Origin: JBEEOW01 sp041191405
GTDB lineage: Bacteria > Bacteroidota > Bacteroidia > Cytophagales > UBA9547
Assembly: GCA_041191405.1 (NCBI GenBank)
Contig: JBEEOW010000018.1
Span: 1 to 64,000 of the forward strand
Length of the DNA: 64,000 bases
Direction: 5' to 3'
Part shown: positions 1-8,139 of the stretch, one piece after another
Position numbering within the stretch: position 1 is the stretch's first letter
How the letters are laid out: each line of letters begins with the position of its first letter
Notes under the pieces: generated by a model
What the model saw: only the letters and a program-made list of their open reading frames with translations
Told to the model about the DNA's origin: nothing
Databases searched by the model: none
Made by a program: the position numbers and the translations under genes

Positions 1-79
1 CATTCAAAATTTCTCCTAATTCTAAAGCCTTCTCTTTAAGATTAAATTTTTGATAGGTTATAAAGTTTTCTGGATTCAT
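1..79 (-). CDS. Partial N-terminus of a second copy of the DUF2007-like membrane protein
   Basis: This is the first 26 codons of a minus-strand gene that runs off the left edge of the window. The start codon is at 77-79. The translated residues are identical to the N-terminus of the next gene (297-953), because bases 1-91 repeat bases 875-965 exactly. It is therefore the second member of a tandem duplication. Nothing can be said about the rest of the protein, and it could be truncated outside the window. The function is unknown. Confidence 0.75.
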   Translation of the reverse strand, partial: MNPENFITYQKFNLKEKALELGEILN

Positions 80-91
80 GTTTTCTAATTA
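1..91. repeat. 91-bp perfect direct repeat, copy 1
   Basis: Bases 1-91 are identical to 875-965. The repeat covers the first 26 codons of the gene at 1-79 and 12 bp of leader. Homology resumes upstream in the AT-rich leader (about 102-126 against about 1030-1053), after a gap occupied by inserted DNA in the other copy. Confidence 0.95.
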
Positions 92-296
92 CCTGACTTT
101 GGTAACTTATAAATATATTGAAACACTAAGTGTATGTTGATGATTTTTTTAAATACAAAGCGAAAAATAGTATTTACTAAAGTTTAGACTGCCTAAATAG
201 ATTAATTGAAAGTTATAATCATAATTAAAACTATATTTTAAGGTTTAACTAAATATAAAATTTGATTATTTAGAAACCAAATCAATACTTTTCATA

Positions 297-953
297 CTAT
301 TCGATAGTTTTAAGTAAAGTCACAAAAGCCACCATTACAGAACTAATAATCATAATATTTCTACCATGATTTTGTACACGTTCAGAAAAAATGTACATTA
401 AATCTCCATTTGGCAATGCTTTTTTATACGTTTTTAAATGATAGCCAATAACAATACCCAAAAGTCCGGCAACAAAAGCAAATAAATAGCCTGCAAATAG
501 CCATGTTTTAGCATCATCATCTGGTTGAGCTAACTCTTTAAATCTGTTATTTTTCAACACATTAACGACTTCAATATTTATTTCTTTACCTCTTTGTTTT
601 AATATTTTTTGAGCCAATAAATAATCAAACAAACCCCATTCATCACGTTTGGAAATAATTTCAATTAATTCTTCATCTGAAAATAAAAACAAATAATAAT
701 CATCCTCAACATTATCTATTTCATTTAGATGTAATTGAGTTAATAATTCATCTACTTTTAAAAAATCTTGTTTTAACAATTTTATTCTGAAATCTTGATT
801 ATGAGAACTTAAGCCAGCAAATGTATCAACATTTATAGGAGAGTTGTCTTCTAAAATATATTTAATATTGTATTCATTCAAAATTTCTCCTAATTCTAAA
901 GCCTTCTCTTTAAGATTAAATTTTTGATAGGTTATAAAGTTTTCTGGATTCAT
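297..953 (-). CDS. Putative DUF2007-like two-TM membrane protein
   Basis: A 218-residue protein of unknown function. Residues 1-75 look like the small alpha/beta DUF2007 (putative signal-transducing) fold seen in many Bacteroidota proteins; this is by resemblance only. Residues 85-145 are charged and helical. Two hydrophobic segments (about 151-171 and 200-215) suggest it sits in the inner membrane with the N-terminal domain in the cytoplasm. There is no signal peptide. It is a tandem paralogue of the partial gene at 1-79, with identical first 26 residues. Its upstream region carries a hairpin insertion (972-1000) that the other copy lacks. Gene existence is secure; the domain call is tentative. 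Confidence 0.7.
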   Translation of the reverse strand: MNPENFITYQKFNLKEKALELGEILNEYNIKYILEDNSPINVDTFAGLSSHNQDFRIKLLKQDFLKVDELLTQLHLNEIDNVEDDYYLFLFSDEELIEIISKRDEWGLFDYLLAQKILKQRGKEINIEVVNVLKNNRFKELAQPDDDAKTWLFAGYLFAFVAGLLGIVIGYHLKTYKKALPNGDLMYIFSERVQNHGRNIMIISSVMVAFVTLLKTIE

Positions 954-965
954 GTTTTCTAATTA
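875..965. repeat. 91-bp perfect direct repeat, copy 2
   Basis: Second copy of the 1-91 repeat, covering the start of the gene at 297-953. The exact identity over coding and leader DNA points to a recent tandem duplication or gene conversion. Confidence 0.95.
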
Positions 966-971
966 TCTCAC

Positions 972-1000
972 GTTGACAACGGTCCCAAGACCTTGTCAAC
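972..1000. repeat. Palindromic hairpin inserted in one copy of the duplicated leader
   Basis: GTTGACAA (972-979) pairs with TTGTCAAC (993-1000), and the inner GGTC and GACC pair around a CCAA loop, with one bulged C. Relative to the 1-91 copy, roughly 53 bp (about 976-1028) are extra here. The hairpin looks like a small mobile or conversion-prone palindrome that landed about 20 bp upstream of the start codon of the gene at 297-953. Confidence 0.65.
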
Positions 1001-1118
1001 CGTAAATGGTGTGATTAAATGACCGTTAACAACTTAAAAATATATTGAAAATACTGAATTTTCTAGATTTTAATCATATTTATAAATTTAATTAACTCAA
1101 ACCTCAAAGCTATTTAAC

Positions 1119-1156
1119 AAAAAAGACATTTACCCTTTCGAATAAATGTCTTTTTT
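1119..1156 (-). terminator. Rho-independent terminator of the fur-STAS-purA operon
   Basis: AAAAAAGACATTTA (1119-1132) and its exact reverse complement (1143-1156) form a 14-bp stem with a 10-base loop. On the minus strand the stem ends in a U-run. It lies 22 bp past the purA stop codon. Confidence 0.85.
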
Positions 1157-1177
1157 GCTTTTTGAAATATATTACTT

Positions 1178-2491
1178 TTAAACCTCTCCGAATACCGAAA
1201 TAAACGAAGGGCTAAATATTGTTTCTGTTCTATCTGGACCAACAGATACCAAGCTAACCGGCACTGATAATTGATTTTCGATATATTTAATATAAGCTGA
1301 AAGTTCTGCTGGTAAGTTTTCAAAACTTGTATCCGCTTTAATATCTGTATTCCAACCTTTTAACGTTTCATACACTGGAGTAACTTCCTCTACGCAAAGG
1401 TCATAAGGGAATTGGTCAGTAATAGTACCATCAGCTAATTTGTAGTGAGTACAAACTAATATTTCCTCAAATGAATTCAATACATCGGCTTTCATCATTA
1501 ATAATTGGGTTACACCATTTATCATGATTGCATATTTAAGTGCTGGTAAATCTATCCAACCGCATCTTCTTGGGCGACCAGTAGTTGAACCATACTCTCT
1601 ACCGATATCTCTCATTTTTTGACCTACTGCATCTTCTAATTCAGTTGGGAACGGTCCGCTACCAACTCTAGTACAATACGCTTTGAAAATACCATATACT
1701 TCACCAATGTTACGTGGAGCCACACCCATACCAGTACAAGCACCAGCCACCATTGTGTTTGATGATGTAACAAATGGATACGAACCAAAGTCAACATCTA
1801 ATAAAGAACCTTGTGCTCCTTCTGCAAGGATTGAAGCGCCTTTAGCTAAATGTTCGTTGATAAAATATTCACTATCAACTAAGTTAAAGGTTTTTAACGA
1901 CTCAATAGCCGCAAAAAACTCAGTTTCTAACTCAGCAAGTTTTAATGTTCCGTTTACGTAATCAAAATTATGATATTTAAGAATATCAATATGTTGATTA
2001 ACTAATTTGGTATATTTTTCTTTGAAATTAGGTAAAAGAATATCTCCTACTCTAATTCCTAAACGTGCAATTTTATCTTGATAAGTTGGACCAATACCTT
2101 TAAGTGTTGAACCAATTTTGTTAGCACCTTTAGCTTGCTCATAGGCTGCATCAAGCAAACGGTGAGAAGGTAATATTAACTGTGCTTTTTTAGAAATAAA
2201 TAAGCTTTTTCCAAAATCGATACCGAATTTAGTTAAACCCTCAATTTCTTTTTTGAATGTAATAGCATCTAAAACAACACCATTTCCAATTACATTTATT
2301 TTATCCTTGTGGAAAATTCCAGAAGGAATTTGATGTAATACATGTTTGATACCATCAAATTCTAAAGTGTGTCCAGCATTGGGGCCACCTTGAAAACGAA
2401 CTACTAACTCGTAGTGATTTGCGATAAAGTCAACAATTTTACCTTTACCTTCATCTCCCCACTGTAATCCTAAAAGAACATCTACTGCCAT
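1178..2491 (-). CDS. purA: Adenylosuccinate synthetase
   Basis: Cytoplasmic enzyme that joins IMP and aspartate using GTP, the first committed step from IMP to AMP. The N-terminal GTP loop GDEGKGK is at residues 12-18, with the catalytic Asp in it, and the family motif GPNAGHT is near residue 36. The IMP- and aspartate-binding segments, including TTGRPRRCGW near residue 304, are present. The 437-residue length is typical. It is the last gene of an operon with the Fur-family and STAS genes: the STAS stop is 12 bp upstream, and a strong terminator follows. The start MAVDVLLGLQWGDEGKGK matches family starts. Confidence 0.97.
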   Translation of the reverse strand: MAVDVLLGLQWGDEGKGKIVDFIANHYELVVRFQGGPNAGHTLEFDGIKHVLHQIPSGIFHKDKINVIGNGVVLDAITFKKEIEGLTKFGIDFGKSLFISKKAQLILPSHRLLDAAYEQAKGANKIGSTLKGIGPTYQDKIARLGIRVGDILLPNFKEKYTKLVNQHIDILKYHNFDYVNGTLKLAELETEFFAAIESLKTFNLVDSEYFINEHLAKGASILAEGAQGSLLDVDFGSYPFVTSSNTMVAGACTGMGVAPRNIGEVYGIFKAYCTRVGSGPFPTELEDAVGQKMRDIGREYGSTTGRPRRCGWIDLPALKYAIMINGVTQLLMMKADVLNSFEEILVCTHYKLADGTITDQFPYDLCVEEVTPVYETLKGWNTDIKADTSFENLPAELSAYIKYIENQLSVPVSLVSVGPDRTETIFSPSFISVFGEV

Positions 2492-2503
2492 TTAATTATC
2501 TAA

Positions 2504-2839
2504 CTATAATGATGTTAAAGCTATTTCTTGACTTGGGTAAACACTAAAAATAGTGTTTAATTTTGTGATTGTAAGCATTTTACTAACTTGCTCTGATGGG
2601 TTAACTAATGCTAGTTTACCACCGTTGCCTTTGAAAGTGTTGTGTAGTGAAATTAACACACTTAAACCTGTACTGTTCATGTATCTTACTTGCGATAAAT
2701 CTACAGCAGCATTTTTTGCTCCACCTTCTATTTGTTTATTCACTAAATCAACTAACTCGGCACCGTTCGATTCGCCAAGAATATCTCCGTCGATATTAAG
2801 AATCAGTACGTTGTTTTTTAATTCGTGCTGATAGTTCAT
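2504..2839 (-). CDS. STAS-domain anti-sigma factor antagonist-like protein
   Basis: A 111-residue single-domain STAS protein of the SpoIIAA/RsbV type. Such proteins bind a partner kinase or anti-sigma factor and are switched by phosphorylation of a conserved Ser. The region MNSTGLSVLI (54-63) corresponds to the DSSG phosphorylation loop, with S56 or T57 as likely sites. No cognate kinase or phosphatase gene is nearby, so the partner is unknown. It sits 6 bp downstream of the Fur-family gene and 12 bp upstream of purA, clearly in the same transcript. Confidence 0.9.
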   Translation of the reverse strand: MNYQHELKNNVLILNIDGDILGESNGAELVDLVNKQIEGGAKNAAVDLSQVRYMNSTGLSVLISLHNTFKGNGGKLALVNPSEQVSKMLTITKLNTIFSVYPSQEIALTSL

Positions 2840-2845
2840 AATTTA

Positions 2846-3325
2846 TTATTTAACTTTTTGGATGCTCTTTTTATTTTCGCATTTGGCATTCTGACAAGTG
2901 CCATATAACATTAATGAATGGTGCATTACTTCAAATTGCAATAATTCGCCAACCATTTTTTGTATGTTATAAATGCGAGGGTCGCAAAATTCCAGTACTT
3001 TATTACAGTCGGTACATATTAAATGGTCGTGTTGTTTAAAACCAAATGACTTTTCGTACTGAGCTAAATTTTTACCAAACTGGTGTTTTACAACCAAATC
3101 GCAATCAGTTAATACATCTAAAGTATTATAAACTGTTGCTCTCGAAACCCTATAATTTTTGTTTTTCATGCTGATATACAGAGATTCAACATCGAAATGT
3201 CCTTCTCTAGTATAGATTTCTTCCAAAATGGCAAAGCGCTCAGGAGTTTTTCTGAGTTCTTTATTTTCGAGGTAGGCAGTAAATATTTTCTTTACCTCTT
3301 CGAATATTTTTGGATCTAATGGCAT
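2846..3325 (-). CDS. Fur-family transcriptional regulator
   Basis: A 159-residue metal-responsive DNA-binding repressor family member. Residues about 15-90 form the winged helix (RKTPERFAILEEIY and the recognition segment SRATVYNTLDVL). The C-terminal dimerisation and metal domain has the HDH motif, the CTDC pair and a second Cys pair (TCQNAKC), which probably hold structural zinc. It heads the operon with the STAS gene and purA. The sequence alone does not say whether it senses iron, peroxide or zinc, and no clear Fur box is visible upstream. Confidence 0.92.
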   Translation of the reverse strand: MPLDPKIFEEVKKIFTAYLENKELRKTPERFAILEEIYTREGHFDVESLYISMKNKNYRVSRATVYNTLDVLTDCDLVVKHQFGKNLAQYEKSFGFKQHDHLICTDCNKVLEFCDPRIYNIQKMVGELLQFEVMHHSLMLYGTCQNAKCENKKSIQKVK

Positions 3326-3638
3326 GTGCCTATTAATTAATTACAAACATGAAATAACTCGTAAATATAACCGAAAACATTGAGCTTTGTAGCATAAAAT
3401 GTAATAATTTATTAACATAACTGTGAGTGAGGAATTGATGATTTTATATTGCAGTCATTTAGATTCATTACCCATAATCCATAAAAAATTAAATAGTTTA
3501 AATTTTATTGTTTATAGACAACAAAATTACTACAATTGCACATAGTATTATTTATAATTAACATGTTAATATTGATTCACAACTCTCAGGATAATAACAT
3601 TATAAATATTTATTTTTAAGTATTATTTTTACAAAAAT
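3326..3638. other. AT-rich intergenic region, no gene seen
   Basis: This 313-bp gap separates the fur operon start from the 3' end of the DUF4419 gene. I see no ORF, RNA gene or terminator stem. The only structured item is a 14-bp perfect palindrome, ATTAACATGTTAAT, at 3557-3570, about 230 bp upstream of the Fur-family gene. It could be an operator, but in such AT-rich DNA it may be chance. A lone CAAAATTA at 3522-3529 resembles a minus-strand -7 box without a matching -33. Confidence 0.5.
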
Positions 3639-5300
3639 TTAAAATAAAGTAAACTGTACTTTTGTATTTACTTCAAACAAATTAGAAGCTTCATCTTTAC
3701 TTACTTTACCATAAATTTCCTCTAAAGATTCTCCATATTTTTTACCAGGAGTCCATTTACCTTTTAAGTTTGTAAAATACGATTTTATAAATTCATCTTT
3801 TGTTTTGTCTTCTGAATTTGTTGAAATATTGCATAATTTATTATTGTAGGAAACAATAAATTCCACACTAATCTTTTCCTTCAATTTAAACTTTATAAAA
3901 AACTCATCTTCAAGATATTTTATTATAGCTTTGATTTCTTGATTGTTATATTTAGCAGAAACATCTGTATTTGAATAGACTCTATTAATCCAAATTGGTT
4001 TGATTGAGTAATGTTCTTTTAATGGGTAATTATTATCATTAAATTGGTAATGAACTTTTTTAGCTTTCTTTTCACATAAAGTCCATGTTATTAAAGGTTC
4101 TAATGAACCATCTTTATGTTGTAATATACCTAAAAATCCTGCATAAAAGTCCATGCTATATGGCTTGCTCATATTAAGCCACTTAATATCAATCTGAGAA
4201 ACACCTTTAGGGAAATTATCGGATTCTAAACTTGAAAATAAGTAATCGTCTCCTTTTAAGTATTTATTTAAAACAAATTTATCGTGTACATATTCATTAT
4301 ACTCTTCATTATTGTTTTTAACTGGGTTATTAAAATCTTTATCTAAAACATAAGGGAAAAATTTAATTATCCATCCTGAATAATAAGAATAAGCGTAAAA
4401 TTTACTGTTTTTATATATTTCCTGCCAAAAAGCTGTATTCACTTTTCCTTGTTTTACATTTATAAATTCTTGAATAATAGGTATTATTTCAACTTTCCAA
4501 TAAGCTAAGTCAAAGTTGTCCAAAGTATCAAGCTTTGAATAAATATTTTTCCAATCTTCAACAGAACCTGTAATTGTAATTTTAGGAATTCCGCATGTTG
4601 ATTCGGCTGTAAACATTAAACCTTTTTCATAAGTCTCTAACATAGTAGTCTGAAAAACAGTTGTTTCAATGTTACTTGTTGTTGAAAACTTTGGTATAAA
4701 AAAATTATTAAAATTAGTTTTAATATGTTTTTTACTTTCAATTGAAAATGAATTAATTAATTGTTCCCAAGCTTCAGGTCCATTATTTAAATTGTCATTT
4801 CTTACACGAATCTCTTGTGGTTTATCCTTTATAAAAAGCTTTGATTTATATTTCTCAAAATTATTATTAATATGAATTGAAACACCTTGAGTTATTGTAA
4901 GCCAAATCATATCTGGTGATATAATTAACGGTTTATGACTGGAATAAGCTAAATGTATACTTTCTAAAAAACTATTATAATTGGATTCCATCAAAGGTAA
5001 ACTCTGATGTTTCTCTGGGAAAAACAATATTTCTTTCCCAATTTTTGTTTCTAAAACATCTTTAGAATTATATGTTGTAAAATAATCTTGAATAGAATCA
5101 ACTTTACTTACTTTAAAAGTAGTAGCATTAATTAGTTTACTTTCAATGTATAATTTTGTATTTGGTGTTGCAATTTCACTAATTATCTCTTCTGTATTAG
5201 CTGTATCATCAAAATCATGGTTTGTTGCTTTTTCATTTTTAAGTTTACAAGAAAAAAGAATTAGTAAAGCAAATATTGTTAGAAATTGTTTAACACTCAT
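3639..5300 (-). CDS. DUF4419-domain lipoprotein
   Basis: I start this at the Met at 5300 because it yields a lipoprotein signal peptide (MSVKQFLTIFALLILFSC, lipobox LFSC). An upstream Met 12 codons earlier would bury it. The mature protein of about 535 residues carries DUF4419 hallmarks, such as the segment IISPDMIWLTITQGV and the pair GIPKITITGSVEDW, which are characteristic of this family. The biochemical role of DUF4419 is not known. It is a single gene flanked by spacers of about 200-300 bp. Having it as a membrane-anchored lipoprotein is worth noting. It is very AT-rich like its surroundings, so nothing points to recent transfer. Confidence 0.8.
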   Translation of the reverse strand: MSVKQFLTIFALLILFSCKLKNEKATNHDFDDTANTEEIISEIATPNTKLYIESKLINATTFKVSKVDSIQDYFTTYNSKDVLETKIGKEILFFPEKHQSLPLMESNYNSFLESIHLAYSSHKPLIISPDMIWLTITQGVSIHINNNFEKYKSKLFIKDKPQEIRVRNDNLNNGPEAWEQLINSFSIESKKHIKTNFNNFFIPKFSTTSNIETTVFQTTMLETYEKGLMFTAESTCGIPKITITGSVEDWKNIYSKLDTLDNFDLAYWKVEIIPIIQEFINVKQGKVNTAFWQEIYKNSKFYAYSYYSGWIIKFFPYVLDKDFNNPVKNNNEEYNEYVHDKFVLNKYLKGDDYLFSSLESDNFPKGVSQIDIKWLNMSKPYSMDFYAGFLGILQHKDGSLEPLITWTLCEKKAKKVHYQFNDNNYPLKEHYSIKPIWINRVYSNTDVSAKYNNQEIKAIIKYLEDEFFIKFKLKEKISVEFIVSYNNKLCNISTNSEDKTKDEFIKSYFTNLKGKWTPGKKYGESLEEIYGKVSKDEASNLFEVNTKVQFTLF

Positions 5301-5533
5301 AGTAAATAATTTAAAATCGATTAAAACTATATTCAATTATATAATTTTCGAGAAAAATACATATTATTTTAAGAATATTGGCATTTTAGTGTCAATTATA
5401 TAAATCAAGATTCAAACTCACTTTAACAATCACAATCAAATCAAAATAAGAAAAAGTTTTACCCATTAAGCTCAAACACCGTATAAGCAAACGGTTTAAA
5501 ATTTGGTTTTTCATTTCATATAAATATAACATT

Positions 5534-6307
5534 ATGTATAACAACATTTTAATTTCGATTAATGAGGGTATTGCTACCTTAACTATTAACAGACCTTCAA
5601 AATTAAACGCCCTCAATCACGAAACTTTATCTGAAATAAAAGATGCCATATCAGGGTTTTATACCAATAACGAGGTTAGAGGAATAATAATCACTGGTGC
5701 TGGCGAAAAAGCTTTTGTGGCTGGTGCTGATATTAGCGAAATTGCAAAATTAAACGCTTCTGAAGCCAGTCAAGCTTCTGCTTTTGGTCAATCGGTATTT
5801 GCAGTAATCGAAAATTCGCCCAAACCTGTTATAGCTGCAGTAAATGGTTTCTCGCTTGGTGGTGGTTGCGAATTGGCAATTGCTTGCCATATCAGGGTTG
5901 CTAGCGAAAATGCAATATTCGGTCAGCCAGAAGTAAATTTGGGAATTATTCCAGGTTATGGAGCAACACAACGTTTACCCTATTTAATTGGCAAAGCAAA
6001 AGCAATTGAATTAATGCTTTCGGCTGAAAATATAAAAGCTGAAGAGGCTTTAAGATTAGGATTAATATCTTACATTTTTCCTCAAAATGAACTACTTACA
6101 CAAGCACATTTACTTGCAAAAAAAATAACAGCTAAATCGAGTGTAACCACTGAACGAATTTTAGCAGCAGTAAATGTAGCATATCACGAACCTGAAAATT
6201 ACCATACCGAGGCTACACTCTTTGGCGAATGTACCCAAAGTGAAGATTTTAAAGAAGGCACAACAGCATTTTTAGAAAAAAGAAAAGCTGTATTTAAGGA
6301 TAAATAA
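5534..6307 (+). CDS. Enoyl-CoA hydratase/isomerase (crotonase) family protein
   Basis: A 257-residue cytoplasmic crotonase-fold enzyme, probably hydrating short-chain 2-enoyl-CoA in fatty-acid or butyrate-type metabolism. The oxyanion-hole segment AGADISEI is near residue 62. Both catalytic glutamates of true hydratases are present, one in GGGCELAIAC and one in FGQPEVNLGIIPG. This favours a genuine hydratase over an isomerase-only paralogue. It is a single gene followed by a repeat element and a terminator. An acyl-CoA dehydrogenase at 60244-61383 could act in the same pathway but is far away. Confidence 0.93.
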   Translation: MYNNILISINEGIATLTINRPSKLNALNHETLSEIKDAISGFYTNNEVRGIIITGAGEKAFVAGADISEIAKLNASEASQASAFGQSVFAVIENSPKPVIAAVNGFSLGGGCELAIACHIRVASENAIFGQPEVNLGIIPGYGATQRLPYLIGKAKAIELMLSAENIKAEEALRLGLISYIFPQNELLTQAHLLAKKITAKSSVTTERILAAVNVAYHEPENYHTEATLFGECTQSEDFKEGTTAFLEKRKAVFKDK

Positions 6308-6330
6308 AATCTATTATAGAAAATAATTCT

Positions 6331-6444
6331 GCGAAAACTTTCACTTCGACAAGCTCAGTGACCGTTTTCGAGTAGTTGGTTACTCGGAAAATTATCTTTA
6401 CAGTTGCTGAGCCTGTCGAAGCATTAGTAAAGATGATTTTCCGC
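6331..6444. repeat. Interleaved palindromic repeat, copy A (114 bp)
   Basis: CTTCGACAAGCTCAG (6344-6358) pairs with CTGAGCCTGTCGAAG (6407-6421). CGAAAAC (6332-6338) pairs with GTTTTCG (6364-6370). CGGAAAATTATCTTTA (6385-6400) pairs with 6428-6443. The pairings interleave rather than nest fully. A second, diverged copy with the same layout is at 56866-56980. Both lie just downstream of a plus-strand gene. Confidence 0.85.
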
Positions 6445-6470
6445 TTTATTATCTTTGGTATAATACAACA

Positions 6471-6514
6471 ATTAATGGCTATTACTTAATTAGAGTAGTA
6501 GCCATTAATTTTTA
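6471..6514 (+). terminator. Terminator downstream of the enoyl-CoA hydratase
   Basis: ATTAATGGCTATTACT (6471-6486) pairs with AGTAGTAGCCATTAAT (6494-6509), with one G-U pair and a 7-base loop. A T-run follows. It separates the hydratase from the flippase gene. Confidence 0.75.
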
Positions 6515-6544
6515 GATTTTTTCAAATCAACCAAAAAGAAAAGC

Positions 6545-6552
6545 TATTTTTG
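6545..6552 (+). promoter_or_regulatory. Candidate -7 box of the flippase gene
   Basis: TATTTTTG fits the Bacteroidota -7 consensus TANNTTTG exactly and lies 19 bp before the start codon. No good TTTG -33 box is seen at the usual 19-21 bp spacing, so this is tentative. Confidence 0.35.
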
Positions 6553-6571
6553 TGAAGATTTAATCATAAAT

Positions 6572-8005
6572 ATGTTAAAAAAATTAGCTTCACAAACAGC
6601 ACTTTACGGAATTAGTAGCATGATTGGTAGATTTTTAAACTACCTTCTTGTTCCATTTCACACAGCTGTATTTGCTCCAGAAGCATTTGGAGTTGTTACC
6701 TATTTTTATTCATGGGTTGGATTTTTAAATGTAATTTACCTTTTCGGAATTGAAACTACCTATTTCAGATTTGCTTCAAAAGACAAAGAAAATGCAAATG
6801 CTATTTTTAATATATCAATAAGTTTTTTGTTACTTAACAGTATTATTATTAGTTTTTTAATGTGTTTTTGGGCAACAGAAATTTGTTCATTACTCAAATT
6901 TGAGGGGAAAGAAAACTACATTTATTGTCTGGCTAGTATAATGGCTGTTGATGCCATATTGGCCATTCCTTTTGCTAGGTTAAGGCTCGAAGGTAAAGCT
7001 TTGGTGTTTGCTTCGGCAAAAACGATGAGTATTTTAATCAATATATTTTTGAATTTTTTATTGTTAAAATGGTTATTACCAGAGCAATCAACTGCTGATG
7101 CTATTTATGTATTTATTGCAAACTTACTTGCTAACATCGCATTAATTCCATTGCTCATTCCTTGGTTAATCAAATTCAGACCAAATTTCAGTTTAACTTA
7201 CCTAAAACCAATGTTAAAATATGCTTGGCCATTGATGTTTATGGGCTTGGCAGGTATGGTTAACGAATTACTTGATAGAATTTTACTTAAAGAAATATTA
7301 CCACAAAACTTTTACCCTGGCATGAGTAACGATGCCGCAGTTGGGATTTATGGAGCTTGTTACAAACTAAGTATTTTTATGAGTTTGGCGATTCAAGCAT
7401 TTAGGTATGCTGCCGAACCATTTTTCTTTTCAAAATCAGAAGATAAAAATGCACCTGAATCATTTGCTAAAATAATGCATTGGTTTATAATAGTTTGCTG
7501 TTTAATTTTAATTGGTATCACTTTAAATCTAAGTTGGATTCAATACTTATTAACCAATCCGGCATATAGAGTTGGTTTGGGAGTGGTGCCAATTTTATTG
7601 CTAGCCAATTTATTTTTGGGCGTTTATTATAATCAATCTGTTTGGTATAAACTTACCGACAAAACCTATTTTGGCACAATCATAACTCTTGTTGGCGCAG
7701 CCATCACATTAATCGGTTTATGGATTTTAATACCAATTGCAGGATATATGGGAGCAGCTTGGGCTACATTTATTTGCTATTTTAGTATTACTATGATAAG
7801 TTATTTTCTAGGACAAAAATATTTTCCTGTGCCATATAATGTAGGCAAAGCATTTATTTATATAAGCTTATCAGTTAGTATTATTCTTATTTTCAATTAC
7901 ATAAATCCAATCGGACTTTTAAAAAATATTGTGATTGGCAATTGTTTGATAATTGGTTTTATTGCCCTAGTTGCATTGATTGAAAAGCCTTGGAAGAAAG
8001 TTTAG
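6572..8005 (+). CDS. Wzx-like oligosaccharide flippase family membrane protein
   Basis: A 477-residue polytopic inner-membrane protein with about 12-14 hydrophobic segments. It resembles the polysaccharide-export branch of the MOP flippase superfamily. The start LASQTALYGISSMIGRFLNYLLVPFHT is typical of Bacteroidota members. Such proteins flip lipid-linked sugars to the periplasmic face for LPS, O-antigen or capsule. There is no glycan cluster next to it, so the substrate is unknown. A terminator shared with the convergent T9SS gene follows. Confidence 0.88.
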   Translation: MLKKLASQTALYGISSMIGRFLNYLLVPFHTAVFAPEAFGVVTYFYSWVGFLNVIYLFGIETTYFRFASKDKENANAIFNISISFLLLNSIIISFLMCFWATEICSLLKFEGKENYIYCLASIMAVDAILAIPFARLRLEGKALVFASAKTMSILINIFLNFLLLKWLLPEQSTADAIYVFIANLLANIALIPLLIPWLIKFRPNFSLTYLKPMLKYAWPLMFMGLAGMVNELLDRILLKEILPQNFYPGMSNDAAVGIYGACYKLSIFMSLAIQAFRYAAEPFFFSKSEDKNAPESFAKIMHWFIIVCCLILIGITLNLSWIQYLLTNPAYRVGLGVVPILLLANLFLGVYYNQSVWYKLTDKTYFGTIITLVGAAITLIGLWILIPIAGYMGAAWATFICYFSITMISYFLGQKYFPVPYNVGKAFIYISLSVSIILIFNYINPIGLLKNIVIGNCLIIGFIALVALIEKPWKKV

Positions 8006-8139
8006 TTGAGAGTTGAGGGGGCAGAGTAAAGAGTTTAGAGTTAGAAACAAAAATGCCTCGAATTTCTCCGAGGCATTTTTTATTATTAAAAACAGATTTT
8101 GACTTTAGAAAGAACCCTAAACTCTTAACCCTAAACTAT
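8006..8139. repeat. Heptad-repeat element flanking a terminator
   Basis: The left arm (8006-8044) is made of 7-bp units such as TTTAGAG and TAAAGAG. The right arm (8103-8139) consists of the reverse-complement type, for example ACCCTAA. The terminator at 8049-8080 sits between the arms. The right arm recurs at 14719-14755 as part of a larger duplicated block. Confidence 0.75.
8049..8080. terminator. Bidirectional terminator between convergent genes
   Basis: AAAAATGCCTCG (8049-8060) pairs with CGAGGCATTTTT (8069-8080) around an 8-base loop. The symmetric A and T runs would stop transcription on both strands. The same hairpin and loop recur at 12060-12095 and 14663-14697. Confidence 0.9.

Noticed and set aside
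1114..1323. Minus-strand ORF of 69 codons overlapping the purA 3' end
   Set aside because: It covers the operon terminator and lies in another frame of purA; no family features are visible.
3557..3570. Fur box upstream of the Fur-family gene
   Set aside because: The palindrome is 14 bp, about 230 bp from the start codon, and does not resemble the known Fur 19-mer; chance is plausible in this AT-rich gap.
6331..6444. MITE with target-site duplication
   Set aside because: Terminal inverted ends are suggestive, but the flanks of neither copy show a clear duplicated target, so I report it only as a repeat.
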